Below, one piece after another: positions 16,307 through 25,784 of a DNA stretch of 64,000 bases. The translations under genes and the position numbers were made by a program. The notes beneath the pieces are model-generated. The model searched no databases, was not told the origin of the DNA, and saw only the letters and a program-made list of their open reading frames with translations. Source of the DNA: Candidatus Latescibacterota bacterium (GTDB lineage: Bacteria; Latescibacterota; UBA2968); contig JAJEHL010000026.1 of the NCBI GenBank assembly GCA_022823725.1, forward strand, positions 186,001 to 250,000, in the 5' to 3' direction. Each line of letters begins with the position of its first letter. Positions within the stretch are counted from its first letter, which is position 1.

Positions 16307-16889
16307 TTCTCTTTTCTCCAACCTCGGCAAGTGGACGGCTAAACTCGACTACGACGACATAACCCGGCAATCCCAAAGCATTAGACCGGTTTGTCTGTTG
16401 TAACTTTTGCTGCATTCTTGCTCTGACCTGACGGTCATTGCCCGCGCGAATACCGGATACTTCCATCCTCCCTCGCACAACGAGGTTATCATCTTGCAGA
16501 ATGTGTCGCAATCTCGTCGTTACCTCGCGTTCAATGGCTGGTATATTTAACGTATCAGCATTACCCAGCCAGTAATCGAATCCCGTGCCTTTTCGTGAAC
16601 GCGCAATAACAGTGTAACCAATTTCCTTGATTACCAATAGAATAGCTATGCCAGCAGCACCGGCCTCAGTAGCTTCATCAGGGTCATTCCAGGTCCGAAA
16701 TGTCTGGTTATTTGCCGGCGTCCAAGCCATGGTATAGCTATTGTTCGCATGTCCTCGAACTATAAGCCGAACACCTTGTTGGTGTCCTTGCAATTCCAAG
16801 CATACGGCCCCTGCTTGTGCCAGGTCGTTGCCTTTTACTCGCGTGATACCAGGGATGTCGTCAGTGTCCAGTTCATTCAAATTCAGCAT
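16293..16889 (-). CDS. Uncharacterised protein coupled to TPR-like partners
   Basis: A 198-residue protein that I cannot assign to a named family. It contains a segment of small residues and hydrophobics (AGAAGIAILLVIKEIG) that could be a helix of a core domain, rather than a clear membrane span, and ends with GLPGYVVVVEFSRPLAEV. Its ATG overlaps the stop of the upstream gene within ATGCTGA, and its own 3' end overlaps the start of the downstream TPR-like gene. The three genes are therefore a tightly coupled unit, and their products probably interact. Confidence 0.7.
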   Translation of the reverse strand: MLNLNELDTDDIPGITRVKGNDLAQAGAVCLELQGHQQGVRLIVRGHANNSYTMAWTPANNQTFRTWNDPDEATEAGAAGIAILLVIKEIGYTVIARSRKGTGFDYWLGNADTLNIPAIEREVTTRLRHILQDDNLVVRGRMEVSGIRAGNDRQVRARMQQKLQQTNRSNALGLPGYVVVVEFSRPLAEVGEKRNEQS

Positions 16890-17119
16890 GTATTACCAGC
16901 TTCCATTGCGGCCTTGTTATGCGAGTCCATGCCAACGGACCAGGTTGGCTCAGCGCATTCGCCTCGTTCATCCAGTTCCCTGATGGCAGCAAGCTCCAAT
17001 TCCAACGCTTCAGCATAAAGCTGGATAGCCTTTTCCTTATGACCGCGTGTTCGTTCCAGAATGGCTGTTTCCACGAGGTCCATGGCTTGATTATGAGGGT
17101 TGGTCGTGGTGGCACTCAT
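16883..17119 (-). CDS. Short TPR-like protein, half-length paralogue
   Basis: A 78-residue protein whose residues 8-63 resemble the N-terminal half of the 122-residue protein encoded at 15938-16306 (HNQAMDLVETAILERTRG, AIQLYAEALELELAAIRELDE, EPTWSV). It lacks the second helix pair. I found no frame in which the missing half continues, so it is a truncated or naturally short duplicate rather than a simple frameshift. Its stop overlaps the next start, so it is translated as part of the unit. It lies 12 bases after the Rpn-type nuclease gene. Confidence 0.6.
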   Translation of the reverse strand: MSATTTNPHNQAMDLVETAILERTRGHKEKAIQLYAEALELELAAIRELDERGECAEPTWSVGMDSHNKAAMEAGNTC

Positions 17120-17131
17120 TGGGAAATCACA

Positions 17132-18013
17132 TCAAGCATCTAACATGCGCTGAAATGCCTCAAGGCTGGACACTTGTATCGCCGCACGGTGCAACTGCTT
17201 CAGGCGGTGCAAATCGTCAATCGCGGCAATGCGCGTGGATAGAGGGTGTGCTTCGCTCAGGTCAAATCGAATCTCCAACACTTCAAGAATATCTTCAATC
17301 GCGCGTTGCCTGCCCCCTTGCTCAATACCTTGTTGCTTAATGTATTGTACAAACGATGATTCGCGCATAATAGCGTCCATAAGACCCTCCTGTAATAGAA
17401 TACGATTGATCAGGCTCTGATCATACTCTAACCCACTCAATATCATCAACCGACCCAAAAAGTCAACCTTTATTGATTCATCCACCCGCAGAGCATTCGT
17501 CGCATCAACACAGTGATGTAACCACGCCTCTGAATCTATCCTATCAGGATGTTTCATCAAGGGGACAAATGGAAACAGGCCCGAAGGTCCGCCATCTATA
17601 ATCTCCTGTCCCTCTATCTCACCCAGCCGAATCACTGTGTAGTCCATCACAACGGGACGGCCGGATATTTCATGAGTAAAGTACCCCGGATCGCGCCGAC
17701 CTGCATTGCGCCGCAAATAGATCACACTGGAATAAATCGGCAAGTTGTGACGCTCTATCGCACGTATAATATAGCCCGCCATGCGCAGCGGCATAGATGG
17801 ATCGTCAGTCGTCTGAAACTCGTGATGTATCAATGCCTCCTTACCCGCGATATGGACGCGGATGAAGCTATCGGTGTGTCGTGTTTCAACCGTGGTTTGC
17901 TCTGTGTCGAGTATGTCCAGGACCTTTACATCGTCCTGTCCAAATGTGAGTCGGATGAAGTCTTTGGGATAGGTCTGGATCAGATCTTTGGAGACAGAGT
18001 CATATTCGGCCAT
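17132..18013 (-). CDS. Rpn-family recombination-promoting nuclease/PD-(D/E)XK protein
   Basis: A 293-residue protein of the Rpn/putative-transposase nuclease group. The N-terminal nuclease core shows LIQTYPKDFIRLTFG, then an Asp-rich strand and LIHHEFQTTDDPSMPLRMAGYI, which holds the catalytic E-x-Q/T element, followed by LPIYSSVIYLRRNAG. The C-terminal part is helical and variable, as in relatives. Rpn proteins are DNases that promote recombination; they are abundant in mobile or defence-rich regions. It is the first gene of a minus-strand set with three small coupled genes and follows a gap of about 250 bases in which I see no gene. Confidence 0.8.
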   Translation of the reverse strand: MAEYDSVSKDLIQTYPKDFIRLTFGQDDVKVLDILDTEQTTVETRHTDSFIRVHIAGKEALIHHEFQTTDDPSMPLRMAGYIIRAIERHNLPIYSSVIYLRRNAGRRDPGYFTHEISGRPVVMDYTVIRLGEIEGQEIIDGGPSGLFPFVPLMKHPDRIDSEAWLHHCVDATNALRVDESIKVDFLGRLMILSGLEYDQSLINRILLQEGLMDAIMRESSFVQYIKQQGIEQGGRQRAIEDILEVLEIRFDLSEAHPLSTRIAAIDDLHRLKQLHRAAIQVSSLEAFQRMLDA

Positions 18014-18266
18014 GTGGAATGCCCTATGTCTGATGGGTGAATTTTATCAGACACAAAGCAAATATCAAGCCAACGTCATAGAAATTGAGCGATAAATTGC
18101 ATGGACAGAAACTCAAGTACCCTCATCATGCTTTTAATATGCTGTATTGCTCCCTTAACTTGAATGTAAGGATCGCCTTTGGAGGCACATACAAACCGAA
18201 TCCGCCGGGATGTAAAAGTGTAAGTTGTGATCCATGAATGGGCGGTCATGTGAAAGATATGTACCG
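18014..18266. other. Intergenic stretch without a recognised gene
   Basis: About 250 bases between the Rpn-type gene and the acetyltransferase gene. A short minus-strand frame here (18076-18312) overlaps the acetyltransferase 3' end, has no ribosome site and no recognisable motif, so I do not call it. Confidence 0.5.
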
Positions 18267-18962
18267 CTACCTCTCGCCCTCCAACCCTTGATTCTTTTCT
18301 CTCAATGACCATGATCTATCCGGATTATGATATAGCCATTGCTCCATATTTTCTTTAATCCGGGGCCATTCCCTATCCAGCATGGAAAACCACGTCGTAT
18401 CCCGGTTGCGGTCTTTAACAATCATATGCTGGCGAAAAAGCCCTTCATAAGTGAACCCCAGGCGGAGCGCGGCAGACCGCGAGCGTTCATTGAGCGCATC
18501 GCATTTCCATTCCACGCGGCGATAACGCATAAAATCAAAAGCCTCGCAAAGCATGAGATACACAGCCTCGGTATTCGCACACGTATTTTGTGCCTCGGGA
18601 CCATACCAGATATTCCCAAGCTCCAACCGCCGCGCATCGGGCGCAACATTCAAAAAACTCACCATACCAACAGGCCGATCAGATTGTTTATCCCGAACAG
18701 AAAAAAAGAGCGGATCCTCCGAACGCTCAATCCCTACAAGCCATTCCTGCATAGACGACACATCTTCAAAAGGCCCATACGCCATATACGTCCACAACTG
18801 CTCCACAACTTCCGTCCCGTGCGAACACGCAAACAACCCGGGCGCATCCTTTTCCGGATCGAGAAGCGACAGCGCAATATACTCACCCTCATAATCCACT
18901 CGTCGCGGGACATGCACCTCAGACACTGACGGAACACATTCTCCAACGGGAAGAGACGACAT
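18267..18962 (-). CDS. GNAT acetyltransferase, RimJ/RimL-like
   Basis: A 231-residue GNAT-fold protein of the RimJ/RimL/YdaF-type. Core segments are GEYIALSLLDPEKDA, PLFFSVRDKQSDRPVGMVSFLNVAPDARRLELGNIWY, then NTEAVYLMLCEAFDFMRYRRVEWKCDALNERSRSAALRLGFTYEG, which holds the usual V-x-x-x-C/N-x-x-S-x-x-x-x-x-LGF motif near the acetyl-CoA site. It probably acetylates a small amine or a protein N terminus. The start at 18962 is fixed by an AGGAGGT site seven bases upstream; the longer frame is rejected. It lies downstream of purA but is separated from it by a terminator. Confidence 0.83.
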   Translation of the reverse strand: MSSLPVGECVPSVSEVHVPRRVDYEGEYIALSLLDPEKDAPGLFACSHGTEVVEQLWTYMAYGPFEDVSSMQEWLVGIERSEDPLFFSVRDKQSDRPVGMVSFLNVAPDARRLELGNIWYGPEAQNTCANTEAVYLMLCEAFDFMRYRRVEWKCDALNERSRSAALRLGFTYEGLFRQHMIVKDRNRDTTWFSMLDREWPRIKENMEQWLYHNPDRSWSLREKNQGLEGER

Positions 18963-19075
18963 CGGTTTTACCTCCTGTTGATATAATAGGCATACTCTTT
19001 GACAAAACCGAAAAATTCGAGGTTTCCCCAAAATACCCATTCGCGAACTCAAAACATCGTTCTACTGAACAGAAA

Positions 19076-19099
19076 AAGCCCGTCCTTTTGGACAGGCTT
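19076..19099 (-). terminator. Terminator of purA
   Basis: AAGCCCGTCC (19076-19085) and GGACAGGCTT (19090-19099) form a 10-bp stem with one mismatch around TTTT. On the minus strand it is followed by TTTTT, so it ends the purA transcript. Related stem sequences occur at 31920-31947 and 33961-33980. Confidence 0.85.
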
Positions 19100-19129
19100 C
19101 TCAGATAAAAATCCACACACGCACATCAT

Positions 19130-20407
19130 CTACATCTCAATAATATCTTCCCGTCTTGGTCCCACGGAAATCCACTTCACCGGAACCTCGAGCCATTCTT
19201 CAATATGCTTCACATAACTCTGCGCATTCGTCGGCAAATCCGAAAACTCGCGCACCGATGAAATATCTGTCCTCCATCCCGGCAACTTCTCCAGCACAGG
19301 CGTCGCCCGGTCGAGCAACGACGGAACAGGAAACACCCCTGTCTTCTCGCCATCGATCTCATAAGCTGTACAAACGGGAATCTCATCCAAATAACCCAAC
19401 ACATCGAGCAACGACAACGCAACCGCTGTCGCCCCTTGCATGCGACACCCATAGCGCGTAGCAACAGCATCGAACCAGCCCATCCTGCGGGGTCGTCCCG
19501 TCGTCGCACCGTACTCCCCTGCATCGCCACCCCGCTCGCGAAGATCCTCTGCCTCCTCGCCAAAAATCTCAGAAATAAAAGGACCTGCCCCCACGCAAGA
19601 AGAATACGCCTTTGCAACAGCGACAACTTGCGTAATCGAATAAGGCGGAATACCCGCCCCAATCGACGCAAAACCCGCCAAAGTAGAAGAAGACGTGGGA
19701 TAGGGATAAATACCGTGGTCGGGATCGCGCAAAGCACCCAATTGCCCCTCCACAAGAATCTTCTTATTCTCCTTCAACGCATTGTGAAGCAACAACGACG
19801 TATCGCAAACATAAGACTCGATCTGCTCTCCGGCCGCCATCAAATCCGGCACAATCTGCTCCAGAGACATAAGCGGCTTGTGATACAAATGCTCGAAAAG
19901 CACATTCTTCACTTCCAGCGCGCGCGCGACGCGATCCCGCAACCGGCCCTCATCGTACAAATCGGCAACCTGAACCCCCACCTTCAAATACTTATCCGAA
20001 TAAAACGGCGCAATACCCGACTTGGTCGAACCGTATTTTCGATCCCCCAACCGCTCCTCCTCATACTCATCCATAAGCAGATGATAGGGAAGCAACACCT
20101 GCGCGCGCTCAGAAATACACAGATTTGGCTTCGGCACGCCGCGGGCGATGAGCTCATCCACCTCCTCTATAAAAGCCGGAATATTCAACGCAATCCCCGT
20201 ACCGAGAATATTCGTCGTATGCGGATAAAACACGCCCGAAGGCAAAAGGTGAAGGGCAAATTTCCCATACTCATTAATAATCGTATGCCCGGCATTATTG
20301 CCACCCTGAAAGCGAATGACAAAATCGGAATCCCGAGCCAGAACATCCGTCATCTTGCCCTTGCCTTCATCACCCCAATTTGCGCCTACAATCGCTGAAA
20401 CAGACAT
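19130..20407 (-). CDS. purA: Adenylosuccinate synthase
   Basis: A 425-residue cytosolic enzyme joining IMP and aspartate with GTP to give adenylosuccinate, the first committed step of AMP synthesis. The phosphate-binding and catalytic motif NWGDEGKGKMTD is at residues 10-21 and GNNAGHTI at about 35-42; EIFGEEAEDLRERGGDAGEYGATTGRPRRMGW is the conserved IMP and GTP region. Length is normal. About 110 bases, including a dispersed palindrome, separate it from serA upstream, so it may have its own promoter. A terminator follows about 30 bases after the stop. Confidence 0.97.
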   Translation of the reverse strand: MSVSAIVGANWGDEGKGKMTDVLARDSDFVIRFQGGNNAGHTIINEYGKFALHLLPSGVFYPHTTNILGTGIALNIPAFIEEVDELIARGVPKPNLCISERAQVLLPYHLLMDEYEEERLGDRKYGSTKSGIAPFYSDKYLKVGVQVADLYDEGRLRDRVARALEVKNVLFEHLYHKPLMSLEQIVPDLMAAGEQIESYVCDTSLLLHNALKENKKILVEGQLGALRDPDHGIYPYPTSSSTLAGFASIGAGIPPYSITQVVAVAKAYSSCVGAGPFISEIFGEEAEDLRERGGDAGEYGATTGRPRRMGWFDAVATRYGCRMQGATAVALSLLDVLGYLDEIPVCTAYEIDGEKTGVFPVPSLLDRATPVLEKLPGWRTDISSVREFSDLPTNAQSYVKHIEEWLEVPVKWISVGPRREDIIEM

Positions 20408-20447
20408 TTTTTATCCTTTTTTATGTAAGTAGTCAGCTAAAACTTCC

Positions 20448-20480
20448 TGGATCGCGGCTTTAAGCATGCCGCGATGACGT
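20448..20480. repeat. Dispersed palindromic repeat, copy 1
   Basis: ATCGCGGC (20451-20458) pairs with GCCGCGAT (20468-20475). The segment GGATCGCGGCTTTAA followed by TGCCGCGATGACG recurs at 31993-32022 with two differences. It lies in the gap between serA and purA and looks like a REP-type or miniature mobile palindrome. Confidence 0.7.
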
Positions 20481-20521
20481 GCCTTCTTCCTTTTTCCTTC
20501 ACACTTCTCACTTCACACTTC

Positions 20522-22108
20522 TTATAGCTTCACCTGTTTAACCCAGTTCACAAACTCCTGAGACACAATATCGACCAGCACCTCATCCTGCACGGGCGTA
20601 TCGATATTAAAAACCATGATCGCCTCGCCGCCCTGGCTCCTGCGCCCCAGCGCCATATCGGAAATATTGATCCCATTTACCGCAAACAAATTACCCATAT
20701 GCCCCACCACACCGGGCACATCCCGATTGCCCAAAACAATCATATTCCCCTCGAGCTTTGCCTTCACCTCAATATCATCTATGCGAACCAACCGCAAATC
20801 CCGACGCCCAAAAACCGTCGCCGAAATCGATGTCGTCTCTTCCGAAGTCTCGACATCTATCGTAATCAAATTGCTATAATCCGCGTGACTGCTCTTGGAC
20901 TCTTCAACCCGAATGCTGCGAGCCTTAGCCCACAAAGGCGCGTTGACCAGCGTCACCGGCTCCTCAGCCTGATATTCAAAAATACCCTTCAAAACCGCAG
21001 CCGTAAGCGGCGCCGTAGCGTATTCCTGAATCACGCCCTGATAGCGATTGATCACCCTGTGCAAATGCCCGCCCATAAGTTGCGCGTGCAGCGACCCCAC
21101 TTTTTCTGCCAGCGACAAATAGGGACTGATCGCATCGAGATACTCGGGATCAATCGGTGGTAAATTGATACCACTTTGAACGGGCTTACCCTGCAGTGCA
21201 TCGCGCAAATCCACGGCAATCTGCCGCGCTACATTTTCCTGTGCCTCAAATGTCGAAGCCCCCAGATGTGGCGTAGAAACCACCTCTGGCCTTTTAATTA
21301 GCGGATGATCTACCGCAGGGGGTTCTTCGCCAAACACATCCAATGCAGCCCCTGCGACCTTACCCGCCTTAATCGCCCGATCAAGTGCCTCTTCATCCAC
21401 AAGCTCGCCCCGCGCGCAGTTAATAATACGCACCCCATCTTTGCACCTTGCAAGCGCCGATGAAGAAATGAGATGATGCGTCTGATCTGTAAACGCTGCG
21501 TGCAACGTAATATAATCCGACCTGGCAAAAATCTCATCGTAAGAAGCCTGCTGTATATGCAACTGCCGCGCCAGATCATCCGACAAAAAAGGATCGGCAC
21601 CCAACAACGTCATACCAAACGCATGCGCGCGTCGCGCCACCTGCTGACCCACGCGCCCCACGCCGATAATACCCAAAATTTTGCCGTATAATTCAACACC
21701 CGTATATTTGCCGCGCTCCCATTCGCCAGCTTTAAGCGATGCTGTAGCCTGAGGGATATTGCGCGATAGCGCCATCATCATAGCCATCGCGTATTCGGCG
21801 GCAGAAATCGTATTGCCACCCGGTGCATTCATCACCACAATCCCCCGCTCAGTCGCAGCTTCCACATCGATATTATCCACACCAGCACCCGCCCGACCAA
21901 TCGCGCGAAGATTCGCACCCGCATCAATCACCCGTTGCGTAACCTCTGTTGCACTGCGCACAATCAGCCCGGCATAATCGCCAATAATCTCGCACAATTC
22001 ATCTTCCGACAGCCCCGTATTCACATCGACTTCTATATCTAAAGAAGCAAAAACATCCTGCCAACCATCGGCCAGAGAATCGGCAATCAGAACCTTTCCC
22101 ATTTTCAC
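20522..22108 (-). CDS. serA: D-3-phosphoglycerate dehydrogenase, long form with C-terminal ACT domain
   Basis: A 528-residue enzyme oxidising 3-phosphoglycerate to phosphohydroxypyruvate, the first step of serine synthesis. The catalytic domain has LIVRSATEVT, the dinucleotide motif LGIIGVGRVGQQVARRA, INCARGELVDEEAL and TPHLGASTFEAQENVA with the catalytic Arg, Glu and His. It is followed by the intervening ASB domain and a final ACT domain (VGHMGNLFAVNGINISDMALGR), which usually senses serine. The frame opens with GTG at 22108 and ATG at 22102; GTG has the better spaced AGAGGA site. It abuts the upstream D-threonine aldolase-like gene, so the two are coupled. Confidence 0.95.
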   Translation of the reverse strand: MKMGKVLIADSLADGWQDVFASLDIEVDVNTGLSEDELCEIIGDYAGLIVRSATEVTQRVIDAGANLRAIGRAGAGVDNIDVEAATERGIVVMNAPGGNTISAAEYAMAMMMALSRNIPQATASLKAGEWERGKYTGVELYGKILGIIGVGRVGQQVARRAHAFGMTLLGADPFLSDDLARQLHIQQASYDEIFARSDYITLHAAFTDQTHHLISSSALARCKDGVRIINCARGELVDEEALDRAIKAGKVAGAALDVFGEEPPAVDHPLIKRPEVVSTPHLGASTFEAQENVARQIAVDLRDALQGKPVQSGINLPPIDPEYLDAISPYLSLAEKVGSLHAQLMGGHLHRVINRYQGVIQEYATAPLTAAVLKGIFEYQAEEPVTLVNAPLWAKARSIRVEESKSSHADYSNLITIDVETSEETTSISATVFGRRDLRLVRIDDIEVKAKLEGNMIVLGNRDVPGVVGHMGNLFAVNGINISDMALGRRSQGGEAIMVFNIDTPVQDEVLVDIVSQEFVNWVKQVKL

Positions 22109-23209
22109 TCAATGTCCTCTCGCATCCACGGCCCACGTTTCTACAAACATCCCGTTTTCATCAATCACGCATACCTCATCCCACAAATTCACAGTCGTAC
22201 ACACATGGCGCGGCACCAGATAAAATTGATCTCCCACACGCGGTCGAGGTGTGCCCTCCGGCACAGACAACAACTGGTGTTCCTCATTGCGCCGCACAAA
22301 CGCAATATCATCAGGCAATCCCATCGCTCGAAAATGGGGCGCAGGCGTATCCGGCGCAACCGACTTACTGCCCGCATCCAGCGTAATCAGATGATCAGCA
22401 GTCGTACTGATCACACTGGACAAAATTAGTGCTGCCCATTCAAAGGGACTCTGCAACTTGTCACCATACCCCATATCCCAAAAAATCCACGTACCCGGCG
22501 AAACCTCATCCACGCCATCCACCCGTTGCGTATGCTCAAAACCCGGCGACCCCGAAGCCACCATTTTTTCTACCTCAATACCCGACCGTTCTATCAGATA
22601 CCGGGTCTCAACAGCTCGCTCAATCGACTCAATCGCCGTCTTCTGACGCATATCCCCATCGAAATCACCCACATGCCCATCATATACGTGCAAACCCGCA
22701 AAACACAACCCCGGCGACTGTGCAATCTGCTGTGCCAGAGTCAACGAAGGCACGCCGGGCAGTGCGCCCGTGCGATCCATCCCCGTATTGACATCCACCA
22801 TAACACCCAGACGTACATCCGCCGATGTGCAAGCATCGGACAACGCCTGAATATTATCCGCATCATCCGCAATAACTTTCAAGTCGGTATCGGGGTACAA
22901 CCGCTTCAAATCCACCACGCGCCCGATATTTGCTCCCACGATATGATAAGAAATCAACACATCGGCCGCACCAATCGCAACGAGCATCGCCGCCTCTTTG
23001 GGCGTTGCACACTTAAACTTATCAATCCCCTCATCCATCTCCATACGCGCAATCTGCGACATCTTATGCGTCTTAATATGCGGACGCAAACGCGCATAAC
23101 CACCCATCATATCCCCAATCGCGCGAATATTATGCGCCACCGCCTCCTTGTAAACCAACAGCGCAGGCGTGGGAATCTCCTCGGCATTCTTTACCTGATA
23201 GTCAAGCAT
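22109..23209 (-). CDS. D-threonine aldolase/D-serine dehydratase-like PLP enzyme
   Basis: A 366-residue fold-type III PLP protein of the alanine-racemase N-terminal family with a C-terminal D-serine dehydratase-like domain. The PLP lysine lies in LRPHIKTHKM, the usual signature. Further family blocks are VMVDVNTGMDRTG and a GSPGFEHT phosphate-binding loop, and the C-terminal domain has the His and Cys (PRHVCTTVNLWDEV) that bind a divalent metal in this group. It may cleave D-threonine or dehydrate a D-amino acid. It overlaps engB by eight bases and touches serA, forming an engB-this-serA unit. Confidence 0.85.
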   Translation of the reverse strand: MLDYQVKNAEEIPTPALLVYKEAVAHNIRAIGDMMGGYARLRPHIKTHKMSQIARMEMDEGIDKFKCATPKEAAMLVAIGAADVLISYHIVGANIGRVVDLKRLYPDTDLKVIADDADNIQALSDACTSADVRLGVMVDVNTGMDRTGALPGVPSLTLAQQIAQSPGLCFAGLHVYDGHVGDFDGDMRQKTAIESIERAVETRYLIERSGIEVEKMVASGSPGFEHTQRVDGVDEVSPGTWIFWDMGYGDKLQSPFEWAALILSSVISTTADHLITLDAGSKSVAPDTPAPHFRAMGLPDDIAFVRRNEEHQLLSVPEGTPRPRVGDQFYLVPRHVCTTVNLWDEVCVIDENGMFVETWAVDARGH

Positions 23210-23789
23210 TCAGCACCTCTCCAATCCATCGCCAAACCGCGTCCTTGCCGCGCCCCGTCGTAGCGGAAAACGGCAACAGATCAATATCCCCGTGCAAAGC
23301 GAGCATGCGCCGCGTTTGATCCAACCGCCTTTTGAGCTTATGACCCGACAGCTTATCGGCCTTGGTAGCAACCACCAAAAACGACTTGTTGCCGTGTATC
23401 AGCCAATCGACCATCTGCAAATCATCTCGGCTCGGATCGTGCCTCGCATCAATTAACTGAACAAAACCCCTGATTGAAGGCCGATCCTGCACATACCCCT
23501 CAATCAGCTTTCCCCACGCCTGACGCTCTTCCCAACTGCGCTTTGCATAGCCATAACCGGGCAAATCGACAAAATAATACGCCTGGTTTACACGGTAAAA
23601 ATTCAGCGTTCGCGTCTTCCCGGGCGTACTGCTGGTCTTCGCCAAATTTTTCCGATTGAACAGCCGATTGAGCAACGACGACTTGCCCACATTGGAACGC
23701 CCTGCAAATGCAATCTCAGCCATCCCATCGCGGGGCAACTGCCTCAAAAAACCAACACTCGTAACAAATTCGGCAGAACGGAATTGCAT
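23202..23789 (-). CDS. engB: Ribosome biogenesis GTP-binding protein EngB/YsxC
   Basis: A 195-residue circular-order-normal GTPase needed for 50S subunit maturation. All G motifs are present: G1 GRSNVGKSSL (about residues 30-39), G2 SSTPGKTRTLNF, G3 DLPGYGYAK, G4 TKADKL and G5 FSATTGRG. Length matches the family. It is the first gene of a transcription unit beginning after the clpX terminator. Its end overlaps the next gene by eight bases. Confidence 0.95.
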   Translation of the reverse strand: MQFRSAEFVTSVGFLRQLPRDGMAEIAFAGRSNVGKSSLLNRLFNRKNLAKTSSTPGKTRTLNFYRVNQAYYFVDLPGYGYAKRSWEERQAWGKLIEGYVQDRPSIRGFVQLIDARHDPSRDDLQMVDWLIHGNKSFLVVATKADKLSGHKLKRRLDQTRRMLALHGDIDLLPFSATTGRGKDAVWRWIGEVLNA

Positions 23790-23811
23790 GATTAGCTTTC
23801 ACACAAACGAA

Positions 23812-23837
23812 AACCGGGGTCCAATTCGGCCCCGGTT
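23812..23837 (-). terminator. Terminator after clpX
   Basis: AACCGGGG (23812-23819) pairs with CCCCGGTT (23830-23837). On the minus strand the stem is followed by a T-rich run (TTTTCGTTT). It lies between the clpX stop and the engB start and closes the tig-clpP-clpX operon. Confidence 0.85.
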
Positions 23838-23864
23838 CCCCATCTTTGGGAAATATCTATCTCT

Positions 23865-25115
23865 TTAAGCGCGTTTTTGGGTCGATTCGAGAACTTCAAT
23901 ACGCGGCTTGTTGCGGTTTTGAACCATATCGCAGGTCACTGTGACCTCGGTCAGGTCCTCATTGGTGGGTATATCGTACATCAAATCAGTCATAACGGCT
24001 TCGAGAACCGACCGCAACCCGCGCGCACCTGTACCCTTTTCCTGCGTAATGCGAACAACCTCGCGCAGCGCGTCATCCTCAAAAGTCAGCTCAACCCCAT
24101 CGAGCTCAAACAACTTTTGATATTGCTTGGTAATTGCATTTTGCGGTTCCGTCAAAATCTGTAACAAAGCAGCCTCGTCCAGATTGCCCAACGCACACAT
24201 TACGGGCATTCGCCCAACCAGTTCTGGAATCAAACCGTACTTAATCAAATCTTCCGGCTCGGCATGCTGAAAAATCTCGCCGGTGCTTTGCTCATCCAAA
24301 TCATCGTTAGAATCGGACCCGAAACCAATGGTCTTCTTGCCGATGCGGGTACTAATAACGCTTTCCAAACCATCAAATGCACCGCCACAAATAAACAAAA
24401 TATTTTTTGTATTGAGCTGAATCAGAGGTTGCTCGGGATGCTTGCGCCCCCCCTTGGGCGGAATACTCGCCACCGTACCTTCCAGAATTTTCAACAAAGC
24501 CTGCTGAACACCTTCCCCAGACACATCGCGCGTAATAGACGGATTGGCTGACTTTCGAGAAATTTTATCGACCTCGTCCAAATACAAAATACCCATCTCT
24601 GCCTGCGCCACATCGTAATCCGCCGCCTGAAGCAGGCGCACCAGGATATTCTCAACATCTTCGCCAACGTACCCCGCTTCGGTCAAAATAGTGGCATCTG
24701 CAATCGAAAATGGAACTTGCAAAATACGCGCCAGCGTTTGCGCCAAAAGCGTTTTGCCAGTACCCGTAGGCCCCATAAGCAAAATATTGCTCTTATCGAG
24801 TTCGACATCATCCGCAGACTGATTGGACCGAATGCGCTTGTAGTGATTATACACCGCAACCGAAAGAACGCGCTTGGCGCGCTCTTGACCAATCACATAA
24901 TCGTCGAGACGGGCCTTAATCTCCTGTGGCTTGGGCAACCCTTTGTGAAGCGTCACGGGTTTTTTGAGATCGTCTTCTCGCAAAACCTCATTGCACAGCT
25001 TGATACACTCACTGCAAATATTTACGCTCGGGCCAGTGACGATCTTATCGACCTGATCGGCACTCTTGCCACAAAAAGAACAGCGAATTTCTGTTCTGGA
25101 AGTCCGTCGTTTCAT
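23865..25115 (-). CDS. clpX: ATP-dependent Clp protease ATP-binding subunit ClpX
   Basis: A 416-residue AAA+ unfoldase feeding substrates to ClpP. The N-terminal zinc finger has four Cys (RCSFCGK and [10 protein letters not shown]). Walker A is [10 protein letters not shown], Walker [11 protein letters not shown], and the C-terminal region shows [11 protein letters not shown] (usually FIGRLPV) and [10 protein letters not shown] with sensor-2 Arg. The IGFG loop that docks on ClpP is visible as KKTIGFGSD. The start at 25115 follows a GAGGAG site; the longer frame overlaps clpP. It lies 13 bases after clpP, the classical order. Confidence 0.96.
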   Translation of the reverse strand: MKRRTSRTEIRCSFCGKSADQVDKIVTGPSVNICSECIKLCNEVLREDDLKKPVTLHKGLPKPQEIKARLDDYVIGQERAKRVLSVAVYNHYKRIRSNQSADDVELDKSNILLMGPTGTGKTLLAQTLARILQVPFSIADATILTEAGYVGEDVENILVRLLQAADYDVAQAEMGILYLDEVDKISRKSANPSITRDVSGEGVQQALLKILEGTVASIPPKGGRKHPEQPLIQLNTKNILFICGGAFDGLESVISTRIGKKTIGFGSDSNDDLDEQSTGEIFQHAEPEDLIKYGLIPELVGRMPVMCALGNLDEAALLQILTEPQNAITKQYQKLFELDGVELTFEDDALREVVRITQEKGTGARGLRSVLEAVMTDLMYDIPTNEDLTEVTVTCDMVQNRNKPRIEVLESTQKRA

Positions 25116-25128
25116 AACGCCCCACTCC

Positions 25129-25746
25129 TCATAACGAGGCTTCGTCGATATCGGGGTTAGAATTTTGGTCGGGAATGAGCACTTCGTCAATCAAGCCATA
25201 GTCCTTTGCCTCATCAGCCGACATAAAGAAGTCGCGATCTGCATCCCTTTCTATGCGCTCAATACCCTGACCTGTACATTCGGATAAAATGGCGTTCAAA
25301 CGGTCGCGATATTGCAAAATCTCTTCGGCATGTCGTTCGATATCCGAAGCCTGACCGCCTGCACCACCAATGGGTTGATGCAGCAAAATGCGCGAATTAG
25401 GCAGTGCGCGGCGCTGCCCCTTTGTGCCCCCTGCAAGAAGCACTGCGCCCAGTGAAAAAGCCTGACCCACACAAACCGTTTCAACATCGTTGGGCACGTA
25501 TTGCATCGTGTCGTAAATCGCCAAACCCGCCGTAATACTACCACCGGGAGAATTGATATACAGCCGAATCGGTTTCTCGGGTGTTTCAGACGTGCAAAAC
25601 AGCATCTGAGCAATCACCAGATTGGCAATCGTATCGTTGATCGGCGTACCAATAAAAATAATATTATCGCGCAACAGCCGCGAAAAAATATCATAAGCGC
25701 GCTCGCCACGCCCTGTTTGTTCAAGAACTGTAGGAACCAGAGCCAT
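25129..25746 (-). CDS. clpP: ATP-dependent Clp protease proteolytic subunit ClpP
   Basis: A 205-residue serine peptidase forming the double-ring chamber of ClpXP. The catalytic Ser is in [14 protein letters not shown] (the usual GQAASMGA with two changes), the His in [14 protein letters not shown], and the Asp in [14 protein letters not shown] (canonical DRDNFMSA). The N-terminal [19 protein letters not shown] is also standard. It lies between tig (38 bases upstream) and clpX (13 bases downstream). Confidence 0.96.
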   Translation of the reverse strand: MALVPTVLEQTGRGERAYDIFSRLLRDNIIFIGTPINDTIANLVIAQMLFCTSETPEKPIRLYINSPGGSITAGLAIYDTMQYVPNDVETVCVGQAFSLGAVLLAGGTKGQRRALPNSRILLHQPIGGAGGQASDIERHAEEILQYRDRLNAILSECTGQGIERIERDADRDFFMSADEAKDYGLIDEVLIPDQNSNPDIDEASL

Positions 25747-25784
25747 ATTTAATTTTCAATCCCATGTTTAAATGTAAAATTCGT

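Noticed and set aside
16873-17119. A frameshift explanation for the short TPR-like gene.
   Set aside because: The other frames after the break do not resemble the missing half of the paralogue, and the stop overlaps the next start in a way that suits normal coupling.
18076-18312. A 78-codon minus-strand frame between the Rpn-type and acetyltransferase genes.
   Set aside because: No ribosome site, it overlaps the acetyltransferase end in another frame, and the product has no family resemblance.
19436-20398. A 320-codon plus-strand frame opposite purA; similar long frames lie opposite pdxJ/pdxH, the Rieske gene, serA and the enolase-superfamily gene.
   Set aside because: All are opposite highly conserved proteins, and their translations are low-complexity Arg- and Asn-rich shadows.
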